This document shows positions 46,801 through 58,478 of a DNA stretch of 64,000 bases, one piece after another (position 1 is the stretch's first letter; each line of letters starts with the position of its first letter). The stretch comes from Kappaphycus alvarezii. Taxonomy: Eukaryota; Rhodophyta; Florideophyceae; Gigartinales; Solieriaceae. The DNA lies in assembly GCA_002205965.3 (NCBI GenBank), contig NADL03000590.1, positions 2,609,001 to 2,673,000 of the forward strand. The letters are read 5' to 3'. The notes beneath the pieces are model-generated. The model was not told where the DNA came from. It searched no databases and saw nothing but the letters and a program-made list of their open reading frames with translations. A program made the translations under genes and the position numbers.

Positions 46801-48256
46801 TGTATACGGACCATCAGGTCCTTCAGACAGCCTTCAACAAGAAGGATACTTACAATAGTTTCGCGGTTATTTGGACTTTAAAGCGGAGTACGACTTCGAA
46901 ATAAAGGTCAGGCCGGGGAAGGCCAATGGGGCGGCTGATTATCTATCTCGCAGACTCATCGAGTAATTTGAGGCTTGAAGGGGGTATAACGTCACGAAGG
47001 GCCTCGTAGTGATGATTCAGTGGGACGAAAATAAGTCATCTGGATTGTAGCCGGACCTCCTGGACATAGCGAGGTTTATGGACCGGGAAAGGGTTCACGA
47101 GTCGAACCCGAAGAAGGAGATCAACATCCGATTAAAGGCGGAGAAATTAATTATTGGAACGACAATATATTCCAAAGGGGGGAGAATGAACTGCGCGTTG
47201 TTCCGCCTATCCGGCAGCTTGCCGAGATATTGACAACTTTTCACAATGATATTGATCATCTGAATGTTTTTTCTACTACTAAATTTGTGAAGGGTCCATT
47301 TTGGTGGCCTGAGGTGTATCTGGACATGACGGAGCACATCAGTTCATGTGCAGGCTTTCAAAACGCTCGAAAGCTACCCACGTATGATACGAATCTTACA
47401 GCACTCGTTACTGGTTCTCTAGACACATTTTCCGTGGACATTGGAGGCCCTTTCAAGCTATCTCGGAATGGAAAGAGGTTTGCTTTAATCGTGGTGGAGC
47501 ATATGACAGGCTGGTTAATAGCTTGATCGACGGAGAGCTCGACCTCTGACGTTGTTATCTAGTTCGTCGAGAAGTAAATGATCGAGTCGTTCGGGACCCC
47601 GAGAGGGATAGTCTCGGACAACACCACGGCTTTTATGGCGCCTTCTGTCCACTAGTTTATGGAAAATCACGGGATCGATTAAAGGGCCGCCTTACCGTAC
47701 GCCCCCATAGCAAATAGAAGAGCCAAGAGGATGATGGTGACTGTAAACTACGCAGTCAAAAGGTTTGTGGTGCAGAATGGAGGTGAGTGGACTAAAGCTA
47801 TACCGTAGGTCTTGTACCACTATAGCCGATGCGATCGCGGGGATGTCAACTCGCCGTTCCAATTAATGTATGGGATCGATCTGAGGATGATGGTAAGCGA
47901 CGCGGTAGCTCTTCTGGGTGAATCCAATCAAAGCCACCGCCTCCTTGAGATTTTGGGAGAGTCTAGGTTGAGATCTGCTGCAGCCTGCAGCAGATCTCAA
48001 GCTAGACTCTGAAAGGGAAGGTCACATGTTCCACGAAAGACCAAGAGGGAGGCCCAACGGTTCGAGCTTGGATTTGATGTGCTATTGACGCATAAATCGG
48101 CATTCAGTAGGGCCTGGAAGTGGCCAGCGTTTGATTCTTTTTATTGCAGACCATGCCGGGTAATTAAAGCTGATCATCGGCACTACGAGTTGATATCGTC
48201 AACTCGTTGAGTGTCTAGAAAGTCCATCCACGCGTGCCGGCTGGTTGGGTATACTA
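43801..48256 (+). pseudogene. Ty3/gypsy polyprotein relic 1 (PR-RT-RH-IN)
   Basis: Order on the plus strand: protease HILLDTGAVTNMTS with the Asp at 43983-43985. An RT lead-in follows near 44800, then RT with NYRQLNTVIKTDRW and KYFTTLDL, then FEVMPLGLMNAPATFQRMM and a YVYDVVFS loop at about 46150. ETKCSFEQSEVEILGHVV comes next. RNase H is seen as QEAFEYLKKKLKTPPLLVFP. Integrase has SVDIGGPF (Asp 47437-47439) and IVSDNTTAFM (Asp 47617-47619). A GPY/F-like end reads PCRVIKADHRHYEL at about 48150. Many stops are present, several explained by CGA or TGG becoming TGA (46006, 46425, 47524). The integrase Glu position, 35 residues after the second Asp, is Lys (AAG 47725). LTRs were not identified. 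44.9-45.7 kb looks foreign and may hold a nested insertion. Confidence 0.85.
47958..48010. repeat. 25-bp inverted repeat inside gypsy integrase region
   Basis: Arms at 47958-47982 and 47986-48010 are complementary except for one G/G position and enclose GCC. The core TTGAGATCTGCTGCA pairs with TGCAGCAGATCTCAA. It sits between the integrase core and the C-terminal GPY/F-like part of the gypsy relic and coincides with a frame change. Confidence 0.85.
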
Positions 48257-49589
48257 GATCATCAATGAAACGCATTTGAGGAGGAAAAACGAGGTAATCT
48301 TGTCACTAACAAGGAGCTTCGATTGAGGAATATTGAATATAAAGGTACTAATGGGAGAAATAACTCGGACATTGGTGGAGAAAAAGTGGGGCGATATTGG
48401 TGAGGGATGGGAGAGCCGAGATCTGGAAAGTGTCTAATCTTGCTGCTTGTGCTACAGATGGTGTAGAGTACGTTAGCAAATAAGAAGGAGTGACTCAGCA
48501 AGCAGATGCGGAGTAAAGATAAATAAGGTAACAAGAAGAACAAGAGGATCGGGAAAGGATTTAAAGAAAAATTATGAAACTTTACATGGGAAAATAGAAA
48601 GACAAGCGATGGGAAGAGGGCTCATCGGGCCTGGACCAATGTGGGCGATTCAGCCGTTGCCACGAGAACTCGATTGACTCCCGTTCTTTTCCCTCGCCTT
48701 TCTCCCTTTTTGGTACTGGGTTTTCACTTCATGTGACAGGAAGAGGGCGTCCTGGAGGAGAGAGGACATGGAAGGAGGTACTTCCGGATAGCTAAGTTGT
48801 TGGAATGCGTGTAAGAGAGTCGAAGGGGCCTCTAGGAAAGACAAGCAAATGTGGAGCAAGGTGAGTGTCGGAGGAAGCGATGAAGAAGGCAGAGGAGGAT
48901 GAGTCGTCTTTTATGGCCCCGGAGGAGGAAATATGCTAGGAGGTGCGGGAATTTGCCTATTCGAAGAATTCGGTGAGTGATCCAGTTTGAGTGAAGCTAA
49001 GAGGGGCTCTGGGCGTTCCAGATTGAGAGAAAGAGGGCGCAGAAAGAGTCACACCGTGGCGGTCTTTAGCGTTAAGTCGGCAGCGGGATATAAAAGTGAG
49101 AAGAGGGTGTCAGGGGAGGCCTGATGGTTATTTACAGCGGGTGAGTGTGGATTGACTGGAGGGGATCCGAAAAAGTTGCGAACCTTTCGAGCGAGGAGGT
49201 TATCGATATATAGATCTGGTATAGAGGGTGTATGCGTGCGAGGTGATTATTTGGAATGCAAGAGAAGAATGTTTTGGACTAAGTTAGGTGGAGGAGGCCC
49301 ACGAGAACGAGTTTCCAACAACACGCCGAGGGAAGCCTGCCCGAGTATACCATCTGTTTGGAAATATTAGTATTTAATAATCCCGATAATTCTCAAATAA
49401 AAAAATATCCGCTATCTGGCCACTTGGTAAGTTCCCGCCGTTAGCGAGGAAAAAATTTGGTGTAGGAATTTTGCGGGGCTCCGCGGAAAATCATATATAA
49501 GGGGCAATGCGCCAGCAGATAGGTTATTGTGATTCCAAATTGCTCCGGCATTGCGCAAACTCTCCCGCCTCAATCACATCTTCAGTTAC
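48257..49589. other. Spacer after gypsy relic 1
   Basis: The plus strand is purine-rich (AGG/GAA) and contains no gene I recognise. The 3' LTR of the gypsy relic would be expected here, but no matching copy upstream was found by eye. Confidence 0.35.
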
Positions 49590-51322
49590 TCAGTGTCAAT
49601 GCTGCGGCCCACAGCTAAATCTTCGGGTGAGACTAGTGCTCTGCAGCGGTGGCCCACAGTGGCTGCAAGAGGTGCACATTGACCGGAGGGTTGAAAATTC
49701 ATCAAATCTGCCTGCGATTCATCTTGGATAGCTGAGCTCGGTGTGATGTCTTCATCGCCTACGATGAGGTCCGGGATAACGTGAAAAAGCAATTCACCGT
49801 TTTAGATACGATTGCGGACGTTCTTGATGATCTGTTGCTTATTACAGCCGTGACCTGGGTGCCATTGACCTTTGAATATTACACAAGAGCCTAGGGCGAG
49901 TGCTTTCTGGAACTCTTCAAAGGAATGGGAATGTCCCGAGCTCGCAGGACCTCGAAGATGACTGGAACGGTTCTTGGGCTTGAAAAGGCGCGGATTGCGG
50001 CCTTCACGCATGTGTCCAGTCTCAAATGGCAAGCTTCTGTTGGGGTCTGAATGAAGGTCACCACCCCCCCAGTGATATGTTTGATCTGACGTAGACTCTG
50101 TACCGACTCATGGAGAGCGGTGACGAACGTATTGAAAGTGTAGGGATTCGAAATGATACTTGGAATCGTTATTCTGGAAAATTCGGTGAATTTGGTCACA
50201 GACCGACGCAAGTAGTCGATCTTATGCGTGTCCGATCTAAATTCTTGTGGATATTGCGGAGTGAGGGCATTGAGATGCTCCACCAGTTTCGTTAAGCCTT
50301 CTGAAACATCGGTGATGTCGCTTTCTTCCATGAAAGAACGAAGAAGGAGTGTCTCAAGCGTTCCTTTGATTTTCATCTTGCGGTCATCACTGCCATATTC
50401 TCGCTTCATGATTGCGGCCATCCCAGGGAACGAAATACTGTCCCGTTTGAAACATTTATCCAAAAGAAACTCGAGCAGGACCAGAAAAAACGTGTACGAA
50501 GAAGTCAGCTTGATGAGTGTGAGATAGCTTGTTCTGCTTGGAGCAAATGGAGTACATGCGAAGGGTCTCAATGTCTTCTGATATTGCGCCAGAAAAGCTG
50601 ATACCTGTGAACATCTGCTGAACGTAGTTAGCCTTGCGAGGGTCTTCATTATTATTGTTGGAAACGGGGTTGCTGGAGACTTGGGACGGGTGGGTGGGTG
50701 AAAACATTTGGTTGTTTTGAGCTGGTTCCTGACGGTAGGGAGGACAGACATTCGGGTCGATGTCAGCCGAACTATTTTGGGGGGTCCAATTAGCTTTAAG
50801 ACAATTCTCTTGCGCCAAAGATCTGTTGCTAACTTCTGTGTTAGGAATATGCACGCTATCAGGTTGCCGGGGTGCCCAGGCGTTGTGCACATTTTCCAGA
50901 TCTATAGTGTTAGAACGCTGAACTTCGTTGGCCTCAGAAGAGGCACCAGTGCAACAGGAAATTACAACTGGATTAGGCGATCCGCGAGAAGTTCGATAGT
51001 TCTCGGTAACAGCAGAGCAGATGTATGCGTTGGCGTCGACTAAGTAGCAAAGCCAGACATGAGATTTGACGCGTTTGGCCTTAAGGTCTAGTGTGTTAAT
51101 GCCGACAGAAGCAAGATAGTCATTCGGAATAGTCGAAAAAAGGAAGAGCTCACCAAGCTCATAAAGCACCTTAACCGGGAACATCGGCATCTTGAAGTAT
51201 TCCAATGTGAAAAGCTCGTTGATTGGAGGAAGAATATATTCTAGGTACTCTGAAACTTCATATGGCTCGGGGATTTCGCTTTGCGCATCAGAATTGCTTG
51301 AATCGTTTCCCTTAAGTAGCAA
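49590..51322 (-). pseudogene. Retrotransposon Gag relic with mutated zinc knuckle
   Basis: The Gag protein packages retrotransposon RNA. The N-terminal frame (51322-50456) is acidic, then Asn/Pro/Ser-rich, and ends FVHVFSGPARVSF, a capsid-like helix. The reading continues in another frame (50520-49891) with MAAIMKREYG, KIKGTLETLLLRSFMEE and HKIDYLRRSV, as in Gag capsid helices. A further frame change leads to CVIFKGQWHPGHGC at about 49850-49890. This fits CX2CX4HX4C exactly except that the second Cys is Phe (GAA on the plus strand, 49874-49876). No protease or RT follows on this strand down to 48.3 kb. It is therefore an isolated Gag, a truncated or non-autonomous element. The first shift is a gained base, unlike those in MED14. 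Confidence 0.65.
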
Positions 51323-52669
51323 AAATTTCCAGCGTATCCTTTGCAGCGTTAAGCAGAACCAGTGGAAGTCCCGAACTAAAGCTTGAAGTTTTGATATTCT
51401 TAAGTAGGCAGTCAGCCTTGGACCTGAACTGTGCTCGCGTAGCTGGGGGCATCTTTATTTTCTTGCAATGAGAGCCTTACATTCTTCTTGCACGATAACG
51501 ATTTTGCGGCTTCGGTGATGGGAGATAGGTGGGCAAAGAGTAAGGAACGAATCCGGATTGTCGTGTGACTTACTCTTTCGCACCAGCGGGAAACTTAGTG
51601 TACAATCAACACGTTGTTGGGTCACGCTGAAGGTAACTGCGCAGTGTAGGATGTAGGACGGGTGTGAAGGCAGTCAAGCACGACCAGGGAGTCAACGAGC
51701 GAGTGCGTAAGCTAAAAAAGAGGGTGTCGAGCTGAACAAACGCCAGTAATCCAACTTTATTGTGCTAAAGTCAAACTGAACCCTCTTGCCTTGGAGAAGG
51801 GAGGCGGACAAGGACGGCAGGCATGTCAATTATATATCTGCGCCTACGGACCCGGCGCTGCCCACAAGGCGGCGACGGTTTGGCGAGTAATTCCGGTCTA
51901 GTGTGATGTTATTGTAATAAGAGATATGATGTATCTCACGTTTGGCCCACGAAGGAAGTAAACGTACAAGCATTGAAGCTTCCGAAACGTACAAAAATCA
52001 ATTCATGAAGAAGAGCTTCCCTAAACATAGGCATACCCTCCCCGCTACGGAAGAACTCGCAGATTCCATCTGTCTCATCCATTCCACAGAACTCCTTTCT
52101 AGTCATCCTCTCCTCCTTCATATCGTCCGTACAGACGTCGCTCTCAGATCCTTCAAGCCTAACTCCACAAAATACCCAATCTTCCTATTCACCCTCCGCC
52201 ACCTTTTTTGTCCAAATTTCCTCCTATTTCCCTCCTCACCTCCTCCAACACTCATTTAAATTTAAACAACCGCCGTCCTACCCACTCCCCCCACACATTC
52301 ACCACCCGAGCTACATGATTGCATATTCCCCATGCATTGAGACTTGGTGCAGTTTATCTGCAAGAACCTTCGAATTAGCTTGGACTGCGTCGGACCTTCT
52401 GGCATTCTTCTTGGGAAGTCGTCCTCAATGTTCCAGCGGGAACTAGAGAAAATCTGATCAGTATGGTGCTTTACGGTTTTATCCACGGCATCCCTGGCAC
52501 ATTTCGAAACGGGTTTTTTGCATCAATTTTCCATCATGAAACTTGGGAAAGATCTTGGAAGTTCTTCTTATCTCCAGTACCAAAGGGCTGTTCGATACCG
52601 CCAGACATCTCAGTTATAGGAGGAACGATGAGGTATATCGTCTTTTTCGGAGGGAATTGAGTTGGGAAT

Positions 52670-53400
52670 CTGGGGGTGAGCGCTGGCGGAGAGATGGAGA
52701 CGCAGAGGAGAAGGTGGGGTGTGGGATAATGGATGGAGGGTGTGTGAAGGGGATGGGGAGAAGGGTAATGTAGATAGGAGGGGAGGGGAGAGAAGGAGAT
52801 TGAAGAAGGTTTAGTAGGAGAGAGGCCAGGTGGGGTAGGTGGTCAGGGAATGGATGGGGTTTGGGCGGTGGGTTAGAGATAGGGGGGTTTAGTAGGGGGA
52901 TGAAATGAGGCCAGCTGGATTGGATTGAGGTTGGAGATGTGTTGTGTCGGGGAAGAAGGTGTTTGATTGCTTTTGTGGTGGAGTAGTGGATGATGGTGAG
53001 ATCCCATCGATAGAGGAAGGAGGTGAAGGAGAAGAAGGGAGGGGTGGGCAAGGAGCGGGGTCGGGGGAGATTTGGTTTCAGTGGAGATTGGATGTATAGA
53101 GGGGAGAGAGATTGTGTGGTGTCGGAAGAGGGATTTGGCGAGGGAAAGGAGTATTAAAGGGAGAGCTGAGAGGGGGAGGTCAGGGTCAACGATGGTAAGG
53201 GGGAGGTTGGAGTAGTGGAGGTAAGTGTGGTATTTAAAGGGATTATTGGGAAGTGATGGAGAGTGGCGTTGGTGTGGATTTGGTAGAGAAGGAGGGATGG
53301 GAGAAGGAGATGATGTGGGAACGACGAAGTGAAATGCATCATGTGAGCGGTAGATGAGAGGGTGGTGGGGCTATGGGAGCAGGGAATTGAAATTCCCAAG
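52670..53400. repeat. Purine-rich (GGA/GAGG) strand-asymmetric block
   Basis: The plus strand is overwhelmingly G and A for about 700 bases, with phrases such as GGGGAGGGGAGAGAAGGAGA. The complementary reading gives only Pro/Ser/Leu low-complexity frames. It may be an intron-like or regulatory polypyrimidine stretch, or a triplex-prone microsatellite. Confidence 0.6.
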
Positions 53401-53526
53401 TTCGGAAAGGGAAAGTCACAAGCTGACTTACGGAGAAGTACTTGGTTGAAGTAGAGAGATGAAAAAGAGAGAGCCTCAATTTTTTCTGAGACGAGCTGAT
53501 CGCCACGCTGATAACGCTGATTAGGA

Positions 53527-53592
53527 TACAAAAGTAGTTGGATGCTTTGATTTCTGTAATCACAGAAATCAAAGCATCCAACCACTTTTGTA
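53527..53592. repeat. 31-bp inverted repeat with one mismatch (hairpin)
   Basis: Arms at 53527-53557 and 53562-53592 enclose a four-base loop. The inner 21 bases are exact complements (core TTGGATGCTTTGATTTCTGT), then one mismatch, then nine further pairs. It is located at the edge of the purine-rich block. Confidence 0.85.
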
Positions 53593-54743
53593 AGCGATGC
53601 ACATGTTCAAAAATGTGCCACATGCATGCTCACTGAACATTACTCACCAATGTTAAAACAGGCACGGTACTTGTTTTCATGTCCGCCAAATACCCTATCA
53701 TACCTGATCACAATAAATACCTTAGAACTACCCAAATACACAGCTGTCTAAAACCCTTTCCAACTCACATCCGCCATATGAATTTTCGCTTCCCTTCACC
53801 GAATGCTCTCCCTTCCGAACCCCCCGCCACACATGTTATCCAACTATCCACCATGCAAACCTTCATCGCCCAAGTAACAGCTTCTACCAAATCCTTCCAT
53901 TCCCTCACTACTTCGTCGTCATCCCCGGCACCGGTATCATCCAGCGTATCCGCATTATGGGGTGGTGAACTCGGGGGAAGTTGGAAGCTAAGTTTTGTTT
54001 CGACGGGGAGGGTATGGGACGGGGGTCGTTGAGAGGGGAAGAAGAGCGGAGTGAGGGGATAAAGGGTTGTTTGAAGGATGTGGAAGGGCTTTTTCGAGAG
54101 TAATCTTGGCTGGGGGTAGATTATAGGAGAGAGGGTGGGAAGTGGCTTAGTCGAGGGAGGGGTTTTAGTTGGAAAGCTGCAATCAGGGGGAGGTGATCTG
54201 TATTAAATGCGGAGGAGGGAGTAGTTGTCCGTTAGAAGGGGTTTTAGCAAAGTGTAATCAGCTGGCGAGTGGGCGGAGTGCGCGAGGAGGGACAGACTGC
54301 TAAAACACTTTCCAGTTAAAACTATTATAAGAATAGATACAAGTGTCTAGGAAGGCACATATCTAAAGGAAATGGAAGCAGCAATAGGAAATATCAATAA
54401 AAAAGGAGCCTAAGATTAAAGACAAGTATTTTGGTGGTGGGTTTACTTATGCTAATAATAAATACACCTTGGCTTCAGCGTCTAAAATCAGGTCTACTCA
54501 GCGATTCAGCATGGAAGTAATGGTTGAGCGGAGAAAGGTCCCATTCTGTCGCTTTCCCTGTGGCGAAAGGCTTTTTATCTGGTTCGAAGTGCTATTGTAC
54601 CAGTTGAGCAAGTTCGAAACAATCCGCAGCTCGCAATTTATCTGGCTGGTTTCCTTACACCTGTATCCAACTATTCACAGTACGTGCTTCCCTTCGTGCT
54701 GTGACTTTGCAGAATATAAGTGTAGGCCCTTCTTTTCACCACT

Positions 54744-56952
54744 TCAGATGCATATTGTATACTTCGACAAGCAGTCTGCACCATTGTGACAGCTCTGACT
54801 AATCCATACCCACGCACATTTGACTGCCGAACACATACTTATCCCCATTGTGTTTACATCCCGCATCCACGTGGCGCATCTGTAAAACAACCTGAATAAA
54901 ACAGAGCCACCATAAAAATTCAATTGTGGGATATCGCACATCTCGACGTTAGTGCCAACTGAAGAGTCGACGTAGGGCTTGACTCGAGATACGTGTAAGA
55001 TCTCTTTGTCCTTGGTCATAAGGTGCTCGACCTCATCGGTGAAGTCGGAGAGTATCTGACTAATTCGATGTGGTCCGATCCAGTTACAAGACATCTTGGT
55101 CTGAGGTCCACGAGCTCGAGCAACGACAACTTAGCCCCCACAGTAAAATTGACGGGCTTTACGTGTTCCTTAGCTTTGTGGCGATTAGCAGCTTGAGTGC
55201 GAGACGCGGAGAGGTTTCTCGTTCACGGACTTGTGCATCTGATAGAGAGCCTGAATCATTTCGTCGATCTTAGGCTTGCGTAGGATTGCAACTTGCTCGG
55301 CAGAGTCATCTTCGCGGGTCTCTAAATTGGCAAAAGCCATGGAAAGAGTGTTCCAAAGCTTCATGCCCGTGTGAAACTCGATAGGAGAGCGAATTTCCAG
55401 GCGGCGAGACGGCGAGTTTTTGATGACACTCTGGATAGATGGCACAACCTTAGGCCAATCTAACTCCGGTATGCGGAGCTCGGCACAAAGTGCACGCATG
55501 ACGCGGAGGACCTGCTAACAAACAGATTCGACAGTACTGTTCGACCATGGTACATAGGCGGTCGAGAAACTGTCCTTCCTTCCGAGGGACGATAGGAGGA
55601 TCTCCAATGTTTCGTTCTGTAAGTGGCAACCTTGGTCCGAAACCCAATCAAGCACAGGATTAAACGTAGAGAAGTACTACAGGAAGTCATTGGTAGTATT
55701 CTTGGCGTTCTCGGACTTGAAAGGTCGAAGTAATGCGTAGCCGGAGAGGTCGTCCTTTATTATTAGGATGTACTTTTCTTGGGTGCTTGATTCGCCAATG
55801 TAGAAGTAGCCGAAATGAAGGAGCTCGCCAACTCGCGCAGCATGAAAATGGTTTCCGGGTGGACAGGGCACCTTGTCACCACTTGCTGAGAGGAGGCAAA
55901 CGAGACAACTTTGCACAAAGGCCTTGACGTAGGCCTCGATGGTTGGCCAATAGAAGTTGTCCTTGATAATCATGCAAGTAGTTGTGTAGCTCCGGTGTCC
56001 AGTAAGTCCACAATGGGCGGCCAAGCAGATTCGAATGTTTAACTCCTCATCATTAGGAGGAACGTAGATCTCGCCTACCTCATTCTTCCAAACAGGAAGG
56101 AGCCATCTTTTAACGTGTAATCGGGATCAGTTGACCGAGGGGTGCGTTTCTGAGAATCGGCGATGACTTCCAGAGATGCAAGATCGGGGGGTTCAGCCGC
56201 GGACGCGATAAGCGGTGCACGCATTGCGGTAACACAACGACCAGGAAACGTGGCGTTTGCCGGAGCAGGCCAGTGTGTAAGCATTTCAGCCCACACATCA
56301 TTTTCTCCTCGAATGTGCTCGACCGTGAAGTCGAACTCAGATAAACGCTGAGCCTAACATTGAATTTTGTGTACAATGTGCCTAGCCGCATTGGACTGAA
56401 AGCTAGATGAGGCAAGAATGTACAGTATTTTCTTGTGGTCGGAGAACAGGGAAAGCTCAGGACGACTATGTTCGTTAGTCGGATTACTTATGGCACGACA
56501 GCGTATGAAACTTTCTCAGCCGTAGCTCAACGGATAAAAGAGCCCCGTAACGTGCCGGGGATAAACTTTATTGCCTTTTGTGTCCATTGCAGTGGCTCCT
56601 TGCCCAATTTGAACTCAGGCATTGGAACTTGCTTGAGGAATCCTGACCAATGCGTACATGAAGCATCTGCAAAGAGGCAGAGTCGCTTTTTGGGATCAGC
56701 TATCTCGAGTTTAACTTTCTCCTTGACCGCCTGAATAAGGGATGTAAAGGCAGTATGGTGCTCGTCCCCCCATGTCGAAAAAGGACGATTAATGAGACGG
56801 GACTTCTTCCGGGTCTTATACACAGTGTGATTTTTTTCGAGCAATTTGTGGAGCGGACCAATGAGTGGAAGTAAGTTGGTTATCGCGTTTCGCATCCATT
56901 TAGCGCCATGGGCGAATTCCATGAAGGCGCTAACGGTGGTAGTAGGAGGCAT
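54744..56952 (-). pseudogene. Ty3/gypsy relic 2: RNase H and integrase part of pol
   Basis: Reading down the minus strand: an RT thumb/RNase H segment (56952-56527) with WGDEHHTAFTSLIQAVKEKV and LCLFADAS, then an RNase H remnant to 56075. The integrase zinc-binding region is at 56024-55900, with AAHCGLTGHRSYTTTCMI and FVQSCLVC. The core follows with ELLHFGYFYIGESS, YILIIKDDLSGYALLRPF, and at 55499-55185 the C-terminal core IPELDWPKVVPSIQSVI. WIGPHRISQILSDFTDEVEH and ILHVSRVKPYVD at about 55080-54960 match the GPY/F or chromo-like end. The integrase Asp expected at the L-H-F-D site is Gly (YFYIG block). Several frame changes separate the parts. This is the downstream half of one element with the Gag-PR-RT part up to 59.6 kb. 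Confidence 0.82.
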
Positions 56953-57148
56953 GGATGTCAGGGCTTCGTAGAGACGGGAATGGAACTGGATCCCATTATT
57001 GCTTATGACCCGCCTGCAGAACTTTACTTCCGATGCGGCAAGCTCTCATTTTTCGGGCTAGAGCTTAAAGCCCTTTTCCTGAGAGACGGCGAATTTTTCG
57101 CAGAGTTTTTTGAGGAGCTCAGAGTATGTCTTGGCGTACCCAAGCAGG

Positions 57149-58478
57149 TCATCGATGTATATGAGGATATCGATATGGCCAAACATCGCTTCCATGGAGG
57201 ATTGGAAATAAATTCCATAGTTCTTGGTGCCGTGACGAACTCTCGCTGTTGTGTATACACCGAACGCAGTGTGGAAAGATTAAACATTCCTCAGCGTCCT
57301 TGGCGAGTGAGAATTGCCAGTATCCATGGATGAAATCGATGCTGAACCACAGTTTGCTTCCGGAGAGTCGAGCGAGCATAGGCTCAGTAAGTGTCACTGG
57401 ACAGACGATGACTTTAGTCTGAGCGCTGATTGGCCGGAGGTCGACGGTGGAGCGTAAGCCTTATTTTGCGGTTTCGGGAACTATAAGCGGGGCGCAAGCC
57501 CACTTGGAAGAGTTGTTCCGGTATATGTAGCTGGAATTCTCAAGTTCGTCTACCTTCTTTTAAAAGAGCGCTAGCTGCCAGGGAGAGTATCTGCGCTGTC
57601 GAACTTTGATTGGGCGTTCGGAGCCCTCGAGTTCGATGACCATTGGTGGAACAGAGACAGGGGATCTTTTTCCGAGGCGTATGCGGAAGATATCCTTAAT
57701 TCTCATGACCATGTCGTGAAGAGTAGGACGTAGGTCATGTGGAAGCTTCTTAACAGCTCGATCGATCATTTTCTGGATCACAGAGTCGATTTTTTCAATG
57801 TCTTGCTCACCAACTTCGACGTCCTTGTAGTCTATGCCGTCACTTTCTTTCGGCGGAAAATCGCAGTTGGCCATCATCGAGCACAGGTGTTGAGAGTGAA
57901 GGTGTTGAGAGTCGTAAAGGCTTTTCGATGCACCTGCATCGATTTGATGAGACATGAATTTGAGTCCCAGTTTTCCGACTTTTGTTGACGTGTCTTCCGC
58001 CAGGACTTCTCCAAAGTCGATGGACGCAAGACTTTAGATGTTCTTGGCGACTAATTCCTTAACATCCAGGACAGAACGAATGACTAAGGTATTCCTCAGT
58101 AATATTTCAGCCAGGCATGCGTAGTGCGACTTAATGTGGCTACTTTAGTCCAGCATAATCTGTGCCTTGATGTTGCGAACGCTACAGGGGCCAGCCACAG
58201 TTTGAAGGAAAGGACTGATATCGACCTTGCCGTGGGATTAAACTGGACGACTATCAAAAGCTTGGACCTTTCGGTGCTTGAGGGTCGAAAATTCGGTATT
58301 TAGACGACTTTTCCCCAGGAAAATCGACGATCAGCTCAGAAACTGCGACGATGTCTGGTCCAGAATCGAAACAGCAGGTAAAAATGTGACCGCCTATTTC
58401 TACTTTGATGACGGCAGAAGTGTAGGATGAAATGAGAACTGTCTTTTGAGCCTTGAGGAGCCTGTTCAGGTTCAGCAT
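57149..58478 (-). pseudogene. Ty3/gypsy relic 2: protease and reverse transcriptase
   Basis: The protease is at 58478-58254: HIFTCCFDSGPDIVAVSEL, where DSG is the active-site triplet. After a linker (57955-57560) with RPIKVRQRRYSPWQLALF, the RT begins with WACAPLIVPE at about 57520, then RSTVDLRPISAQTKVIV. LTEPMLARLSGSKLWFSIDF and IHGYWQFSLAKDAEECLIF follow at 57397-57280. The downstream RT loop lies near 57150, where DVWPYRYPHIHR reads in a shifted frame. Stops (TAA and TAG between 57560 and 57450) and shifts break it. The subfamily differs from gypsy relic 1, which has a NYRQLNT motif here instead. Confidence 0.82.

Larger units (their letters stand above)
51323..54743. other. Unassigned stretch including a purine-rich block
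   Basis: The open frame at 51942-52259 is somewhat protein-like (SIEASETYKNQFMKKSFPKH) but has no motif I know. 52460-52660 may be another fragment. 52670-53400 is strongly purine-rich on the plus strand. 53679-53940 is Pro/Ser/Thr-rich and may be spurious. No gene is claimed. Confidence 0.35.

Noticed and set aside
52614-53051. 145-residue minus-strand ORF
   Set aside because: A Pro/Ser/Leu low-complexity reading of the purine-rich block, not a credible protein.
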